Assembly: GCA_964371725.1 (NCBI GenBank)
Contig: CAYJNQ010000022.1
Location: 1 to 26,555 of the forward strand
Length of the DNA stretch: 26,555 nt
Source of the DNA: JAAYCI01 sp964371725
GTDB taxonomy: Bacteria > Bacillota > Clostridia > Oscillospirales > Ruminococcaceae
Reading direction: 5' to 3'
Part shown: positions 1 to 8,097 of the stretch, piece by piece
How positions within the stretch are numbered: the stretch's first letter is position 1
Layout of the letters: every line of letters begins with the position of its first letter
Program-made: the position numbers and the translations under genes
The notes under the pieces: model-generated
What the model saw: only the letters and a program-made list of their open reading frames with translations
Databases searched by the model: none
What the model was told of the DNA's origin: nothing

Positions 1-625
1 CAATGCTTTCCAAAACCGCTTTGATATTGCGCAAGCAACGAATGGCTTGTGCGCTTACGCCACCTTCCACCACACGGCCTGTTTTGGGGCAGATGGGAAG
101 CTGGGAGGAAATGTTGTTGTAGTGCGAGAACGACACCGTTTGCGAAGATAGGGCACAAGCGGGCGCATTGGCGGTGTGATTTGTGAGCTTAATCAGGTCT
201 CCTGCCTGTGGTGCATTGGGAAGGGTACCCTCGCCGTGCGAAAGTAGGGCTTCCACTTGCACTTTGGCATTCAGGGGCAGGGCATCCACGGCCACGGTGG
301 TGCGTGCCGGCACATAGGTGGGGAAGAAGCTTTTGTACACTTCGTTTACACTGTCCACGTCTTCAATGTCGGTAACAAACACGGTGATTCTAACAATATC
401 ACTCATGACATGGTCGATGCTTTCGGCAATGGCGCGGATGTTCTGAAAGCATTGCATAGCCTGCTCTTGAACGCCACCGGCCACAAGTTTGCCGGTTTTT
501 GGGTCGATGGGAAGTTGTGCGGAAAAATTGTTGTAGTGCGAAAACGCCACCGATTGCGAAGAAAGCCCCAACCCCTGCGGCGCATTCTCGGTGTTCCTTG
601 CCAGTACTGCGTTGAAACCACTCAT
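1..625 (-). CDS. Tandem two-domain RidA (YjgF/UK114) family protein, 3' end outside window
   Basis: The frame is open from an ATG at 625 to the left edge (208 codons seen), so the C-terminus is missing. RidA proteins hydrolyse reactive enamine/imine intermediates such as 2-aminoacrylate. Residues 1-135 form one full RidA domain. It has the conserved arginine in VPARTTVAVDALP (Arg108) and the glutamate in KVQVEALL (Glu125), which match the catalytic Arg and Glu of active RidA proteins. From about residue 150 a second copy begins: SFSHYNN at 165-171 repeats AFSHYNN at 27-33, and I count 32 identities over 49 aligned residues (22-70 against 160-208). RidA is normally a single domain of about 125 residues that forms a trimer, so the fusion is unusual. 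AAGGAGAA precedes the start at good spacing. The family is certain; the substrate is not. Confidence 0.9.
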   Translation of the reverse strand, partial: MSGFNAVLARNTENAPQGLGLSSQSVAFSHYNNFSAQLPIDPKTGKLVAGGVQEQAMQCFQNIRAIAESIDHVMSDIVRITVFVTDIEDVDSVNEVYKSFFPTYVPARTTVAVDALPLNAKVQVEALLSHGEGTLPNAPQAGDLIKLTNHTANAPACALSSQTVSFSHYNNISSQLPICPKTGRVVEGGVSAQAIRCLRNIKAVLESI

Positions 626-695
626 AATACAGTTCTCCTTTTGCGATTGTATTTCCAAATTTATCGGCCTGCGGTTGCAAACCGCTATAAATTCC

Positions 696-724
696 ATTAT
701 AGAATACAAACGCACAAAATACAA
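696..724 (-). promoter_or_regulatory. Sigma-A promoter of the tandem RidA gene
   Basis: Read leftward, this is TTGTAT (719-724), a 17-base spacer, then TATAAT (696-701). Transcription would start near 689 and give a leader of about 64 nt. The leader contains a short hairpin, GCGGTT-TGC-AACCGC (671-685). Confidence 0.6.
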
Positions 725-844
725 GGAAACTTTATGAAGTTGAACAAAATTTTTTAAACATATACAAAATTATTTTGAATTTGCGGTTGCCGATTGCCCC
801 TTGAAAAGAAATGGATAAAAAAAGAGTACAATCCGGGAATAAAA

Positions 845-866
845 GAGGCCACCGTTTGGTGGCCTC
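845..866 (-). terminator. Rho-independent terminator of the DUF5684-type gene
   Basis: GAGGCCACC (845-853) and GGTGGCCTC (858-866) form a perfect 9-bp stem with a 4-base loop. Read leftward it is followed by TTTTATT. It lies about 60 bases beyond the stop of the 928-1296 gene. The rest of 626-927 holds only this hairpin, the RidA promoter and AT-rich sequence. Confidence 0.8.
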
Positions 867-927
867 AGGTTTTGAAAGCGGGTTTTGTTCTTCATGGCGT
901 CCTTTTTAATACAACACCGGCACAATG

Positions 928-1296
928 TTATTTTGAAAGGCCCACATAGCGCTCGTTCGGGCCAAAGCCAAGAATGCAAAAGAAAATGAAATGGAAAAAA
1001 ACAAGCCCCAGGGTAAAGGGAACACCATGGCCAAAAACTTTGGAAAGTTTATACAATGTAATGATGCCCACCACAGCATTCACAAATGGGATCAAAAGCA
1101 AAAGGAACAGCCAGCCGTTTCCCCAGCAGATTTTGTACAGAACATAAGAGCCGTAAAAAGGTACAATTGCAGCCCAGCCCGGCTCGCCCGCTTTGGCGTA
1201 TATCCTCCAAGTTATAACAACATACAATACGGACATAACCGCAAGCACAACATAGTAGGCGGCGTTTACACTTGTCAGTAAATTTCCATAATCCAT
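928..1296 (-). CDS. Small membrane protein, DUF5684-like
   Basis: This 122-residue protein has three to four hydrophobic segments. The central stretch with AKAGEPGWAAIVPFYGSY followed by a second hydrophobic pair is the hallmark of DUF5684 proteins, which are membrane proteins of unknown function sometimes found fused to signal peptidase-like domains. I chose the ATG at 1296 (MDYGNLL) because GGAGGATAACC sits directly upstream. An upstream extension to 1407 is possible but would cover the promoter and has no ribosome site. The gene stands alone, with its own promoter and terminator. No enzymatic motif is visible. Confidence 0.75.
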   Translation of the reverse strand: MDYGNLLTSVNAAYYVVLAVMSVLYVVITWRIYAKAGEPGWAAIVPFYGSYVLYKICWGNGWLFLLLLIPFVNAVVGIITLYKLSKVFGHGVPFTLGLVFFHFIFFCILGFGPNERYVGLSK

Positions 1297-1333
1297 TTTG
1301 GTTATCCTCCTTATAAATATATGAATGTATAGA

Positions 1334-1362
1334 ACCATACCACAAATACTTTTAAAAAACAA
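1334..1362 (-). promoter_or_regulatory. Sigma-A promoter of the DUF5684-like gene
   Basis: Read leftward, this is TTGTTT (1357-1362), a 17-base spacer, then TATGGT (1334-1339). It is placed between the end of the PfoR-like gene and the GGAGG ribosome site at 1306-1310. Confidence 0.55.
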
Positions 1363-1400
1363 GCTTTTGCTGCGCGTTGGGAAAAGTGTGAGAATGCCCA

Positions 1401-2489
1401 TTAACAATCAATTTTCAAGTCGCCTTTATCAATAAGGCCGTATTTGCCCATCAGCTCGGAAGAAAAAAATGCCACAAGTGCGGGAACCAAGATGGAAACG
1501 GCAATAAGACCAAAGACATCGAAGGCCGTGGGCGACAGGGCCATGGAACCGGTAGCGAGGGCAGAATCAGAGGGGGACGCCCACCCCGTAAGCACACCGA
1601 TTGGACCCACAAAACCTGCGGTTCCCATGCCGGAGGCAATGGGCTCGCCGTTCATTTCAAGCCGGAACACGGCGGTGGCCAAGGGCCCGTTTACGGCAGA
1701 GGCCAGGATGGCAGGAACCCACAAAATAGGTTTTTTCATGAGATTGGGCACCTGCAACATGGAGGTGCCAATGCCCTGTGCCAAAAGACCACCCACCTTG
1801 TTTTCACGAAAAGAGGCCACGGCGAAACCCACCATATGTGCACAGCAACCGGCCAAGGCGGCACCACCGGCAAGCCCTGTGAGCCCAAGGGCGGCACAAA
1901 TGGCTGCACTGCTGATGGGCAAGGTGAGCACAATGCCCATGATGACGGCAATGAGAATGCCCATGAGCAAGGGTTGCATTTCGGTGGCCCACATAATGGC
2001 AAGCCCGATGGCCGAAGCGGCATGGCCGATGGGTGGTGCCAAAACAATGGCGGCGAACACACCTGACATTATGGTGACAAAAGGGGTGACAATCAAGTCG
2101 ACCGGGGTTGTTTTGGAAACCAGTTTGCCGGCAAAAATAGCAATGAGAGTGACAAAAAAAACGGCAAGCGGCCCACCGGCACCACCCAAGCTGTTGGCTG
2201 CACCACCAACGGCCAAAAGTGAAAAAAGAACAAAGGGGGGCGCTTGCAAGGCGTATCCAATGGCCACGGCCATGGCGGAACCGGTTGCGGCGGTGGCATA
2301 AAGCCCCCATTCGTCCATAAAGGCCAGCACGGGCACATTCTGCCCGATGGTGCGGATGATGGTGCCGATGAGCAAAGAGGCGAAAAGACCCTGTGCCATG
2401 GCGCCCAAAGCCTTTACAAAAATGCGATCAAAAGTAATTTGAATGCCTTGTCTTTTTAAAAATTCGGAAAATGCCTTTTTACCACTCAC
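1401..2489 (-). CDS. PfoR-like PTS EIIC-type membrane protein (PTS_EIIC_2 family)
   Basis: This 362-residue polytopic membrane protein has about ten hydrophobic helices and Gly/Ala-rich loops, including GGAANSLGGAGGPLAVFF and GTAGFVGPIGVLTGW. These are typical of the PTS_EIIC_2/PfoR family, which was named after a regulator of perfringolysin in Clostridium perfringens and resembles sugar-transporting EIIC subunits. There is no EIIA or EIIB domain and no PTS partner beside it, so uptake by phosphorelay cannot be assumed. The start is a GTG at 2489 with GGGGGA just upstream. The neighbours on both sides are separate transcription units. Substrate and actual role are unknown. Confidence 0.8.
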   Translation of the reverse strand: MSGKKAFSEFLKRQGIQITFDRIFVKALGAMAQGLFASLLIGTIIRTIGQNVPVLAFMDEWGLYATAATGSAMAVAIGYALQAPPFVLFSLLAVGGAANSLGGAGGPLAVFFVTLIAIFAGKLVSKTTPVDLIVTPFVTIMSGVFAAIVLAPPIGHAASAIGLAIMWATEMQPLLMGILIAVIMGIVLTLPISSAAICAALGLTGLAGGAALAGCCAHMVGFAVASFRENKVGGLLAQGIGTSMLQVPNLMKKPILWVPAILASAVNGPLATAVFRLEMNGEPIASGMGTAGFVGPIGVLTGWASPSDSALATGSMALSPTAFDVFGLIAVSILVPALVAFFSSELMGKYGLIDKGDLKIDC

Positions 2490-2524
2490 TACGATTCCCC
2501 CTGTAAATCTTTTTTATAAACAGT

Positions 2525-2582
2525 ATAACACCGATGAGGCAAAACCGAAAGTTTACCGGCTGCATCTCGCCTTCGGTGTTAT
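2525..2582. promoter_or_regulatory. Interrupted inverted repeat upstream of the PfoR-like gene
   Basis: ATAACACCGA (2525-2534) plus AGGC (2537-2540) is repeated inverted as GCCT (2569-2572) plus TCGGTGTTAT (2573-2582). That gives fourteen paired bases with a 2-base bulge and a 28-base centre. The left arm overlaps a possible leftward -10 (TATACT, 2522-2527) for the PfoR-like gene, so this may be a two-part operator. Apart from this repeat and the rightward promoter at 2860, I see no gene or structure in 2490-2938. Confidence 0.4.
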
Positions 2583-2859
2583 CCATCAAAATTGCGATGA
2601 TGTGTTTTATGGCGATTTTAGCACAAAGGATTCAACACGGAAAACACCGGCGCGGATCATGGCGACAAAAGTATTCAATCGTCTCATTTGGGTTATTTTT
2701 AGGCCATACATCGTGGCAAAAAAACATTTTATAAAGGGGTGCATCTTTTTTTGCCTTGCCTTGCAAAAAAATGGTTTAGAATCTTCCGGTTTCAAGCAAT
2801 GTTGATAGAAGCTAAACAGACAGCCCATGCCATGTTTACAAAAATCTACAATCGCTAGC

Positions 2860-2887
2860 TTGTGAATTGCCTTTTATTCAGTATAAT
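2860..2887 (+). promoter_or_regulatory. Sigma-A promoter of the EamA transporter gene
   Basis: TTGTGA (2860-2865), a 16-base spacer, then a perfect TATAAT (2882-2887), about 50 bases before the TTG start at 2939. Confidence 0.65.
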
Positions 2888-2938
2888 AGAATAAGCAGGA
2901 CACAAGGATTACAAACACAGCTTGAAAGAAGGGTTGCT

Positions 2939-3811
2939 TTGAGCAAACGAACAAAGGGGATTATCCTCATTATAACCGCGGCATTTGGTTTTGCCCTGAT
3001 GAACACATTTGTAAAATTATCAGGCGATTTGCCCCCCATGCAAAAAGTTTTTTTTCGCAATATCATCAGCCTGTTTTTTGCACTGGGGGTGCTTTTGAAA
3101 AATGGCCGGGGTGTTCGGGTGCCCAAGGGAAACGGGCCGTGGATACTGCTGCGCTGTGTGTGTGGCACACTGGGTGTGTTTTGCAATTTCTATGCGGTGG
3201 ACCGGTTGCTTTTGGCCGAATCGTCTCTTCTGGCAAAGCTGGCCCCATTTTTTGCTGTTTTGATTTCCTGGTTTTTGCTTTCTGAAAAACCCAAAAAGAT
3301 GCAGCTGGTTTTTGTGTTCGGGGCTTTTTTGGGCAGTTATTTTCTCTTAAACCCATCCCTATTGGGAATGACACTGAGCATTCCTTCTTTGGTGGCCGTG
3401 CTGGGTGCTCTGTGCGCGGGCATGGCCTACACGGTGGTGCGCAAACTGGGGGCAAAAGGGCAAGACGGTGCCACCATTGTTTTTTTATTTTCCGCCTTTT
3501 CCTGCCTGGTTTCACTGCCCTTTTTATTGTTCGATTACCACGAAATGAGTGCACAGCAGCTTGTGTTTTTGCTGTTGGCCGGGCTTGCGGCCACACTGGG
3601 GCAATTTGCGGTAACCAATGCCTATATCCTGGCACCGGCGCGGCATATCTCGGTGTTTGACTATGCACAGGTTTTGTTTGCGGCACTGTTTGGTTTTGTG
3701 TTGTATGGGGAAATTCCCACTGTGGCTAGCTTGCCGGGTTACTTGCTGATTGTGTCCATGGGTGTTTTGGCATTTTTATATGGAAGGAAATCGGCGGCAA
3801 AACCGGTGTAG
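2939..3811 (+). CDS. EamA/DMT-family membrane transporter
   Basis: This 290-residue integral membrane protein has about ten hydrophobic helices in two homologous EamA halves, with the second half starting near residue 150. The family (drug/metabolite transporters, RhaT/YdcZ-like) exports or imports small metabolites; the substrate cannot be read from sequence. Typical EamA features are the N-terminal ALMNTFVKL helix, FFRNIISLFFAL, and the C-terminal FAALFGFVLYGEIP segment. I chose the TTG at 2939 because GAAAGAAGGG ends five bases upstream and a promoter lies 50 bases before it. An earlier in-frame ATG at 2867 would fall inside that promoter. The following lipoprotein gene begins 66 bases after the stop with its own promoter. 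Confidence 0.85.
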   Translation: MSKRTKGIILIITAAFGFALMNTFVKLSGDLPPMQKVFFRNIISLFFALGVLLKNGRGVRVPKGNGPWILLRCVCGTLGVFCNFYAVDRLLLAESSLLAKLAPFFAVLISWFLLSEKPKKMQLVFVFGAFLGSYFLLNPSLLGMTLSIPSLVAVLGALCAGMAYTVVRKLGAKGQDGATIVFLFSAFSCLVSLPFLLFDYHEMSAQQLVFLLLAGLAATLGQFAVTNAYILAPARHISVFDYAQVLFAALFGFVLYGEIPTVASLPGYLLIVSMGVLAFLYGRKSAAKPV

Positions 3812-3822
3812 CAGTGTGGCGG

Positions 3823-3852
3823 TTGTTTTTTTTTGGTACATTGTGTTAGAAT
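3823..3852 (+). promoter_or_regulatory. Possible promoter of the I42-type inhibitor gene
   Basis: TTGTTT (3823-3828), an 18-base spacer, then TAGAAT (3847-3852). GGAAGGGAGG (3861-3870) follows as the ribosome site. Part of the -35 lies in a T-run, so this is only a fair match. Confidence 0.45.
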
Positions 3853-3877
3853 AGGCGTAAGGAAGGGAGGTTTCAAA

Positions 3878-4330
3878 ATGAAAAAGAAGAGTTTTTGTTT
3901 TTTGTTGCTGGGCGTTCTGTGTTTATTTGGTTTGAGTGCTTGCATGGGTGAAGACAGTGCACAAGAGGCAACGATGCAAGAGGCTGTATTTGAAATGGAG
4001 GAAAATGCCACCACCGGTTTTACTTGGGAGGTAAGCCAAGAGGGAAGTGGCAGTTTTGAAGTGGAAAAGGAAGTGATTGAGCAGGCGGATTCGGCTTCGG
4101 AGATGCTGGCCGGTGCGGGGCAGATGGTGCGCTACACGCTTTTGCCAAAAGATGCGGGCGAGGTGCATGTGCACTTTGTTTTGGCACGGCCATGGGAAGG
4201 TGGCGAAACCGTGTATGAGGCCACTTTTGTTTTCGAAGTGACCGAGGACGGCACTTGCACGCTGATAAGCGAAGAGGAAACCGTGGAAGACGGGGCGTCA
4301 AGGCCGGTTTTTGAGGGCCCGATCGCGTAG
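3878..4330 (+). CDS. Lipoprotein with chagasin-type (I42) cysteine protease inhibitor motifs
   Basis: This 150-residue protein has a lipoprotein signal: a basic MKKK start, a hydrophobic core, then LSAC with the lipidated Cys at 22. The mature part shows the three loops that define chagasin/I42 inhibitors, in order: NATTGF (43-48, family NPTTGY), a Gly-rich GAGQ (79-82), and RPWE (104-107). In this family the loops insert into the active-site cleft of papain-like cysteine proteases. The start at 3878 has GGAAGGGAGG seven bases upstream. It follows the EamA gene but probably has its own promoter. A membrane-anchored inhibitor would act outside the cell, for example against host or microbial cysteine proteases. 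Its target is inferred, not shown. Confidence 0.8.
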   Translation: MKKKSFCFLLLGVLCLFGLSACMGEDSAQEATMQEAVFEMEENATTGFTWEVSQEGSGSFEVEKEVIEQADSASEMLAGAGQMVRYTLLPKDAGEVHVHFVLARPWEGGETVYEATFVFEVTEDGTCTLISEEETVEDGASRPVFEGPIA

Positions 4331-4367
4331 AATGTGGGTTTCATTCAAAGGGTGTGTAAAATACAAA

Positions 4368-4427
4368 AGAACAGGGCCGAAAACGGAAATACTCCCAAAG
4401 GGAATAGACCGTTTTCGGCCCTGTTCT
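4368..4427 (-). terminator. Large hairpin terminator ending the PTS operon
   Basis: Bases 4368-4386 and 4409-4427 pair perfectly over 19 bp (core GGGCCGAAAACGG). A small inner TCCC-AAA-GGGA hairpin sits in the loop. Read leftward it runs into TTTGTATTTTAC, a T-rich exit, so it mainly serves the leftward operon. It lies between convergent genes and could also stop the rightward inhibitor transcript. Confidence 0.85.
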
Positions 4428-4454
4428 TGCGCAAACCGTGCACTGTGTTTTGCT

Positions 4455-5210
4455 TTAGGCTTGTGTTGGCATGTTCCGAGACAGGAGGTCGTCTAAAATT
4501 GTACTCATTTTTTGGCAGGCAAAGTGCAACAATTCTTCGCCACTTTTTTCCGACCAAAGGGAGGCATAGCCCAAGGTGCCGTTTTGGCTAATTTCCTCGG
4601 TGGTCCAACCTGGGCAATGGCTTGGCAGCGTGACGGCTACATCCTCGATTTGCGTTTGCAAAGCTTGAAATTGAGGGTATGCATGATAAACGACGGAGGT
4701 TTCAATTTCACCGGCGTGAATTTCTTTTTTGTAGTCGCCCTTCAGTGTATGTGCCGTATCAGAAAAAAACTTGCCGCCCCAAAAATCGATGTTGAAAAGG
4801 CGCACATTGTGCTCAACATGCCACTGCTGGGCATAGGCATGAAGCAAGCCGGTGTTTCCGCCGTGCGAATTCACCAAGATGAGCTGCCGAAAGCCGTTTT
4901 TGGAAAGTGAGCGTATCACATCTTCTACAACGGCTACCAAAGTTTGGCACGACAGATACACCGTGCCCGGGAAAACACCGTGTTCCACGCTGTTGCCGTA
5001 GGGTAGGGTGGGAAGCAGAAACACATTTTTTTGTGGTTTGTATTCCTGCAACAGGCGTTTCAGAACAGCCTGTAAAATGAAGTCGTCCGTGCCCAAGGGC
5101 AGATGAGGCCCATGCTGTTCTAAAGCGCTGATGGGCAGAATAAACCAGGAATCTTCCCTTTTTGCATCGCGCATTTGTGTCCAAGTCATCTCGTTTGCAA
5201 GTTGTAACAT
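4455..5210 (-). CDS. Creatininase-family amidohydrolase
   Basis: This 251-residue protein has the usual length and metal-site motifs of the creatininase family (creatinine amidohydrolase, FAPy deformylase ArfB, MftE). LEQHGPHLPLGTDD carries Glu31, His33 and Asp42. The second motif is LVNSHGGN, with His116. HAGEIETS, with Glu168, is the third. Members use two metal ions to hydrolyse cyclic or linear C-N amide bonds. I chose the ATG at 5210 because AAGGAGAAAAAG lies just before it; an earlier in-frame start would overlap the upstream dehydrogenase. It is the last gene of the ten-gene PTS operon, 29 bases after the iron-type dehydrogenase. The context suggests it trims a nitrogenous, sugar-derived substrate, but which one is unknown. 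Confidence 0.88.
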   Translation of the reverse strand: MLQLANEMTWTQMRDAKREDSWFILPISALEQHGPHLPLGTDDFILQAVLKRLLQEYKPQKNVFLLPTLPYGNSVEHGVFPGTVYLSCQTLVAVVEDVIRSLSKNGFRQLILVNSHGGNTGLLHAYAQQWHVEHNVRLFNIDFWGGKFFSDTAHTLKGDYKKEIHAGEIETSVVYHAYPQFQALQTQIEDVAVTLPSHCPGWTTEEISQNGTLGYASLWSEKSGEELLHFACQKMSTILDDLLSRNMPTQA

Positions 5211-5239
5211 CTTTTTCTCCTTGTTTTTGCACACAGGGT

Positions 5240-6406
5240 TTACAGGCACATTGTCAATATCTCATGGATGGCCGCTTTGTTCAGGGGCCGGTATGCCGCT
5301 AGGGTGCCGTTTTGTTCGGCGCGGCACGCCATCTCATCGAAATGTGTCTCGTCGATGCCAATAGCGCCTAGGGTGCTGTCTAAGCCGCAAACCTGAAAGA
5401 AGAAGTCGTTTAGCATTTCGATGCTCTTTTCCGCCACGTCTTGCTTTGGCAAGTTTGGATCGATGCCAAGCACATGGGTGCCAAAACGATAGAATCGAGA
5501 GAGTGTGTCCTCCTTCAGAATATAGCGCATCCAGTTCGGGGTGAGAATGGCAAGCCCCAGACCGTGTGTGATGTCGTAAAAGGCCGACAATTCGTGTTCA
5601 ATTGGATGGCAGCTCCACCCTTGGTTTTTGCCGCCGTTGAAAAAACCGTTTAATGCCCAGCTGGAAGCCCACATCAAATTGGCTCTGGCCTCTTCATTAG
5701 CAGGGTCTTCCAAGGCAATGGGGGTGTATTTTAGAACAATCTTCATCAGACCTTCCATCATATTATCAAGCAGTTCGAGGTCTTTGTCTTGATGGAAGTA
5801 AACTTCAAGGGTATGGCTTAAAATGTCTACACCGGCACAGGCCGTTTGAAAACGGTTTACCGTGTAGGTATTGGCCGGATCCAAAAAAGATACTTTTGGC
5901 AACATGGGTGGAAAATAGCCAAAGAGTTTTTCCTTTGTTTCAAGGTTTGAAATAACCCCGCCTGCATTCATTTCGGAACCGGTTGCGGCCAAGGTGGGAA
6001 TGGTGAACAGCGGCAGGCAGTTTTGCACACCCACCTTGCCTTGCACAATGTCCCAGGGGTCGCCGTCATAAAAAGTGGCAGCGGCTATAAATTTACTGCA
6101 ATCCAATACCGAACCGCCGCCCACGGCCACAATCAGCTCGATGTTCTCTTTTTTACAAAGTTCGGCCCCTTTGCGCACCGAATCGATGCGAGGGTTTGGC
6201 TCTATGCCGCACAGCTCAAAACAGGTGGCGCCGGCCTTTTCAATTTCGGCAAGAACCCTGTCGTACAGGCCGTTTTGCTTAATAGAGCCCCCACCGTAGG
6301 TGAGTAAAACGCGTTTTGCGCATTGAGCAATCTCTGTGCTCAAATGCTCCAGCTGGTTTGCACCGAAATAAACTTTTGTGGGAATTTCATATACAAAAGA
6401 ATTCAT
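5240..6406 (-). CDS. Iron-type alcohol dehydrogenase, YqhD/butanol dehydrogenase-like
   Basis: This is a full-length 388-residue group III alcohol dehydrogenase. The nucleotide-binding GGGS is at 97-100. The metal ligands are all present: Asp194 and His198 in GVDILSHTLE, His267 in HPIEHE, and His281 in ITHG. This spacing is the same as in YqhD and the clostridial butanol dehydrogenases, which are NAD(P)H-dependent and reduce aldehydes to alcohols. The start at 6406 has an AAAGGAGATAGCG ribosome site. In the operon it sits between Enzyme I (31 bases upstream) and the creatininase. A likely job is reducing the aldehyde released by the operon's aldolase, but that is inference. Confidence 0.92.
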   Translation of the reverse strand: MNSFVYEIPTKVYFGANQLEHLSTEIAQCAKRVLLTYGGGSIKQNGLYDRVLAEIEKAGATCFELCGIEPNPRIDSVRKGAELCKKENIELIVAVGGGSVLDCSKFIAAATFYDGDPWDIVQGKVGVQNCLPLFTIPTLAATGSEMNAGGVISNLETKEKLFGYFPPMLPKVSFLDPANTYTVNRFQTACAGVDILSHTLEVYFHQDKDLELLDNMMEGLMKIVLKYTPIALEDPANEEARANLMWASSWALNGFFNGGKNQGWSCHPIEHELSAFYDITHGLGLAILTPNWMRYILKEDTLSRFYRFGTHVLGIDPNLPKQDVAEKSIEMLNDFFFQVCGLDSTLGAIGIDETHFDEMACRAEQNGTLAAYRPLNKAAIHEILTMCL

Positions 6407-6437
6407 TCGCTATCTCCTTTATAGACCACGAGGGCCA

Positions 6438-8060
6438 TTACTCAAGCTCGCTGATGTGTGCACGCATATCCAAAATGGCTTTCGGAGCCATCGAGAGCTC
6501 GTCTACACCCATTTCCAAAAACTGTTGTGTAAAGCATTTGTCAGCGGCCAGTTCACCGCAAATGCCCACCCAAATTTCGGCGGCGTGTGCCGCCCGTACA
6601 CTTTTTTCAATCAAGTGTAAAACCGCAGTATACTGTTTGTCTATATAGGGCGCAAGCGCTTGGTTTTGGCGGTCTACAGCCAGGGTGTACTGCGTGAGAT
6701 CGTTGGTTCCAATGCTGAAAAAGTCACACACTTGTGCAAGTTCTTCACTTCTCAAGGCCGCTGCCGGGGTTTCTATCATAATGCCAAGCGGCATATTGGC
6801 ATCGAAGGGGATACCCTCGCGCAAAAGTTGCTCTTGCACCTCTTTTAGAATGCGCCTGCATTGCAACACCTCTTGCGGAGACGAAATCATGGGCAGCATA
6901 ACACAAAGTTTACCAAAAACAGAAGCTCGGCATAAAGCGCGCAGTTGTTCTGTAAACAAATCGTTTTGCGAAAGGCACAAACGAATGCCCCGCAGCCCCA
7001 AAGCCGGATTTTCCTCTTTATCCAATTTGAGATAGGGCACTTGCTTATCGGCCCCAATATCCAAAGTGCGAATAACACAGGGGCGTTGCTGCATCTTTTC
7101 TACCGCTTTTCGATAGCTTTGGAACTGCAATTCCTCGCTGGGTGCGGCGTATTGTTCCAAAAAGAGGAATTCACTTCTAAAAAGCCCAATGCCTTCCGCA
7201 TCGTTGTCCACAGCCGCCTGTACATCGTGCAAATTGGCAACATTGGCACAAAGCAGCATGGATTTTCCGGTTTTGCTTTGTGTTTTTTTGTGGCGAAACG
7301 AAAGCGCTTTTTCAAGTGCAAGAACTTGCTCTTCCTGTAGGGCGGCCAGTTCTTGGCGCTGTTCTTCGTTCGGTTGCACAATCAAGCGCCCTTCGCTTCC
7401 CACCAAGCCAAGCTCTTCGCCGGATTCAATCTGCAGCAGTTCGGCCCCTACATTGACAACGGCCGGTATGCCAAGTGTTCGTGCAAAAATTGCCGTGTGC
7501 GAAAGTTCACTGCCCTTGCTTGTGGCAAAGCCCAATATTTTGCTTTGATCCAAACGGGCGGTTTGGCTTGGGGTTAAATCCTCTGCCAGTAAAATGCAAG
7601 GCTCGCACGGAAGTGCCGCTTCTTCTTCGGTGTTCGTTAAAATACGAAGCAAACGTGTGGCAACATCGGAGATGTCTGCGGCGCGCTCCTTTAAATAGGC
7701 GTCATCCATGGCGGCAAAGAATGCGGCACACTCTGCTCCGGCATCTTGCACGGCCTGTGCGGCGCAAAGGCCGTCTTCTTCTATCTTATCCAGAACATTG
7801 TCATAAAAGTCAGGGTCTTCCAGCAGCATTTCATGCACGGAAAACAGATCTGCTTGCTCTGCGCCAAGGCGTTCTTTTGTTTGTTCGTATAGGGCACGCA
7901 GCTGTGCTTTCGCTTTTTCGCAGGCACTGTTAAATTCTTGCAATTCTGTTTTTTTATCCACATCATTCTTTGCGGTAAAGCAGGGGGTTGCCAAAGTGAA
8001 TACATGCACTTTTCCGAGGGCAACCCCCCTGCTTACACCCTGCCCTTGTAAAATTCTCAT
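6438..8060 (-). CDS. ptsI: PTS Enzyme I (phosphoenolpyruvate-protein phosphotransferase)
   Basis: This cytoplasmic 540-residue protein transfers phosphate from PEP to HPr. Order of parts: an N-terminal domain with the HPr-binding helical region (about 30-140); the phosphorylated His188 in KGSELSHTAIFARTLGIPA; the PEP-binding barrel with LRGIRLCL; IETPAAAL; SIGTNDLTQYTLAVDR; and the catalytic Cys501 in GICGELAADK. All key residues are kept. It is slightly shorter than the usual 570 or so residues. The start at 8060 follows GGAGGG. An Enzyme I placed after EIIABCD in the same operon as an HPr is unusual: the general ptsHI pair is normally separate. It probably serves this system in particular, though exchange with a housekeeping pair cannot be excluded. 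Confidence 0.95.
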   Translation of the reverse strand: MRILQGQGVSRGVALGKVHVFTLATPCFTAKNDVDKKTELQEFNSACEKAKAQLRALYEQTKERLGAEQADLFSVHEMLLEDPDFYDNVLDKIEEDGLCAAQAVQDAGAECAAFFAAMDDAYLKERAADISDVATRLLRILTNTEEEAALPCEPCILLAEDLTPSQTARLDQSKILGFATSKGSELSHTAIFARTLGIPAVVNVGAELLQIESGEELGLVGSEGRLIVQPNEEQRQELAALQEEQVLALEKALSFRHKKTQSKTGKSMLLCANVANLHDVQAAVDNDAEGIGLFRSEFLFLEQYAAPSEELQFQSYRKAVEKMQQRPCVIRTLDIGADKQVPYLKLDKEENPALGLRGIRLCLSQNDLFTEQLRALCRASVFGKLCVMLPMISSPQEVLQCRRILKEVQEQLLREGIPFDANMPLGIMIETPAAALRSEELAQVCDFFSIGTNDLTQYTLAVDRQNQALAPYIDKQYTAVLHLIEKSVRAAHAAEIWVGICGELAADKCFTQQFLEMGVDELSMAPKAILDMRAHISELE

Positions 8061-8097
8061 CTAAGAAACACCCTCCTTGTGTTGGTTTTCGATATAA

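Noticed and set aside
1444..2301. Open frame of 285 codons on the + strand
   Set aside because: It mirrors the hydrophobic PfoR-like gene; the Met/Ala/Pro/Lys-rich product is typical of an antisense frame over a GC-rich membrane gene.
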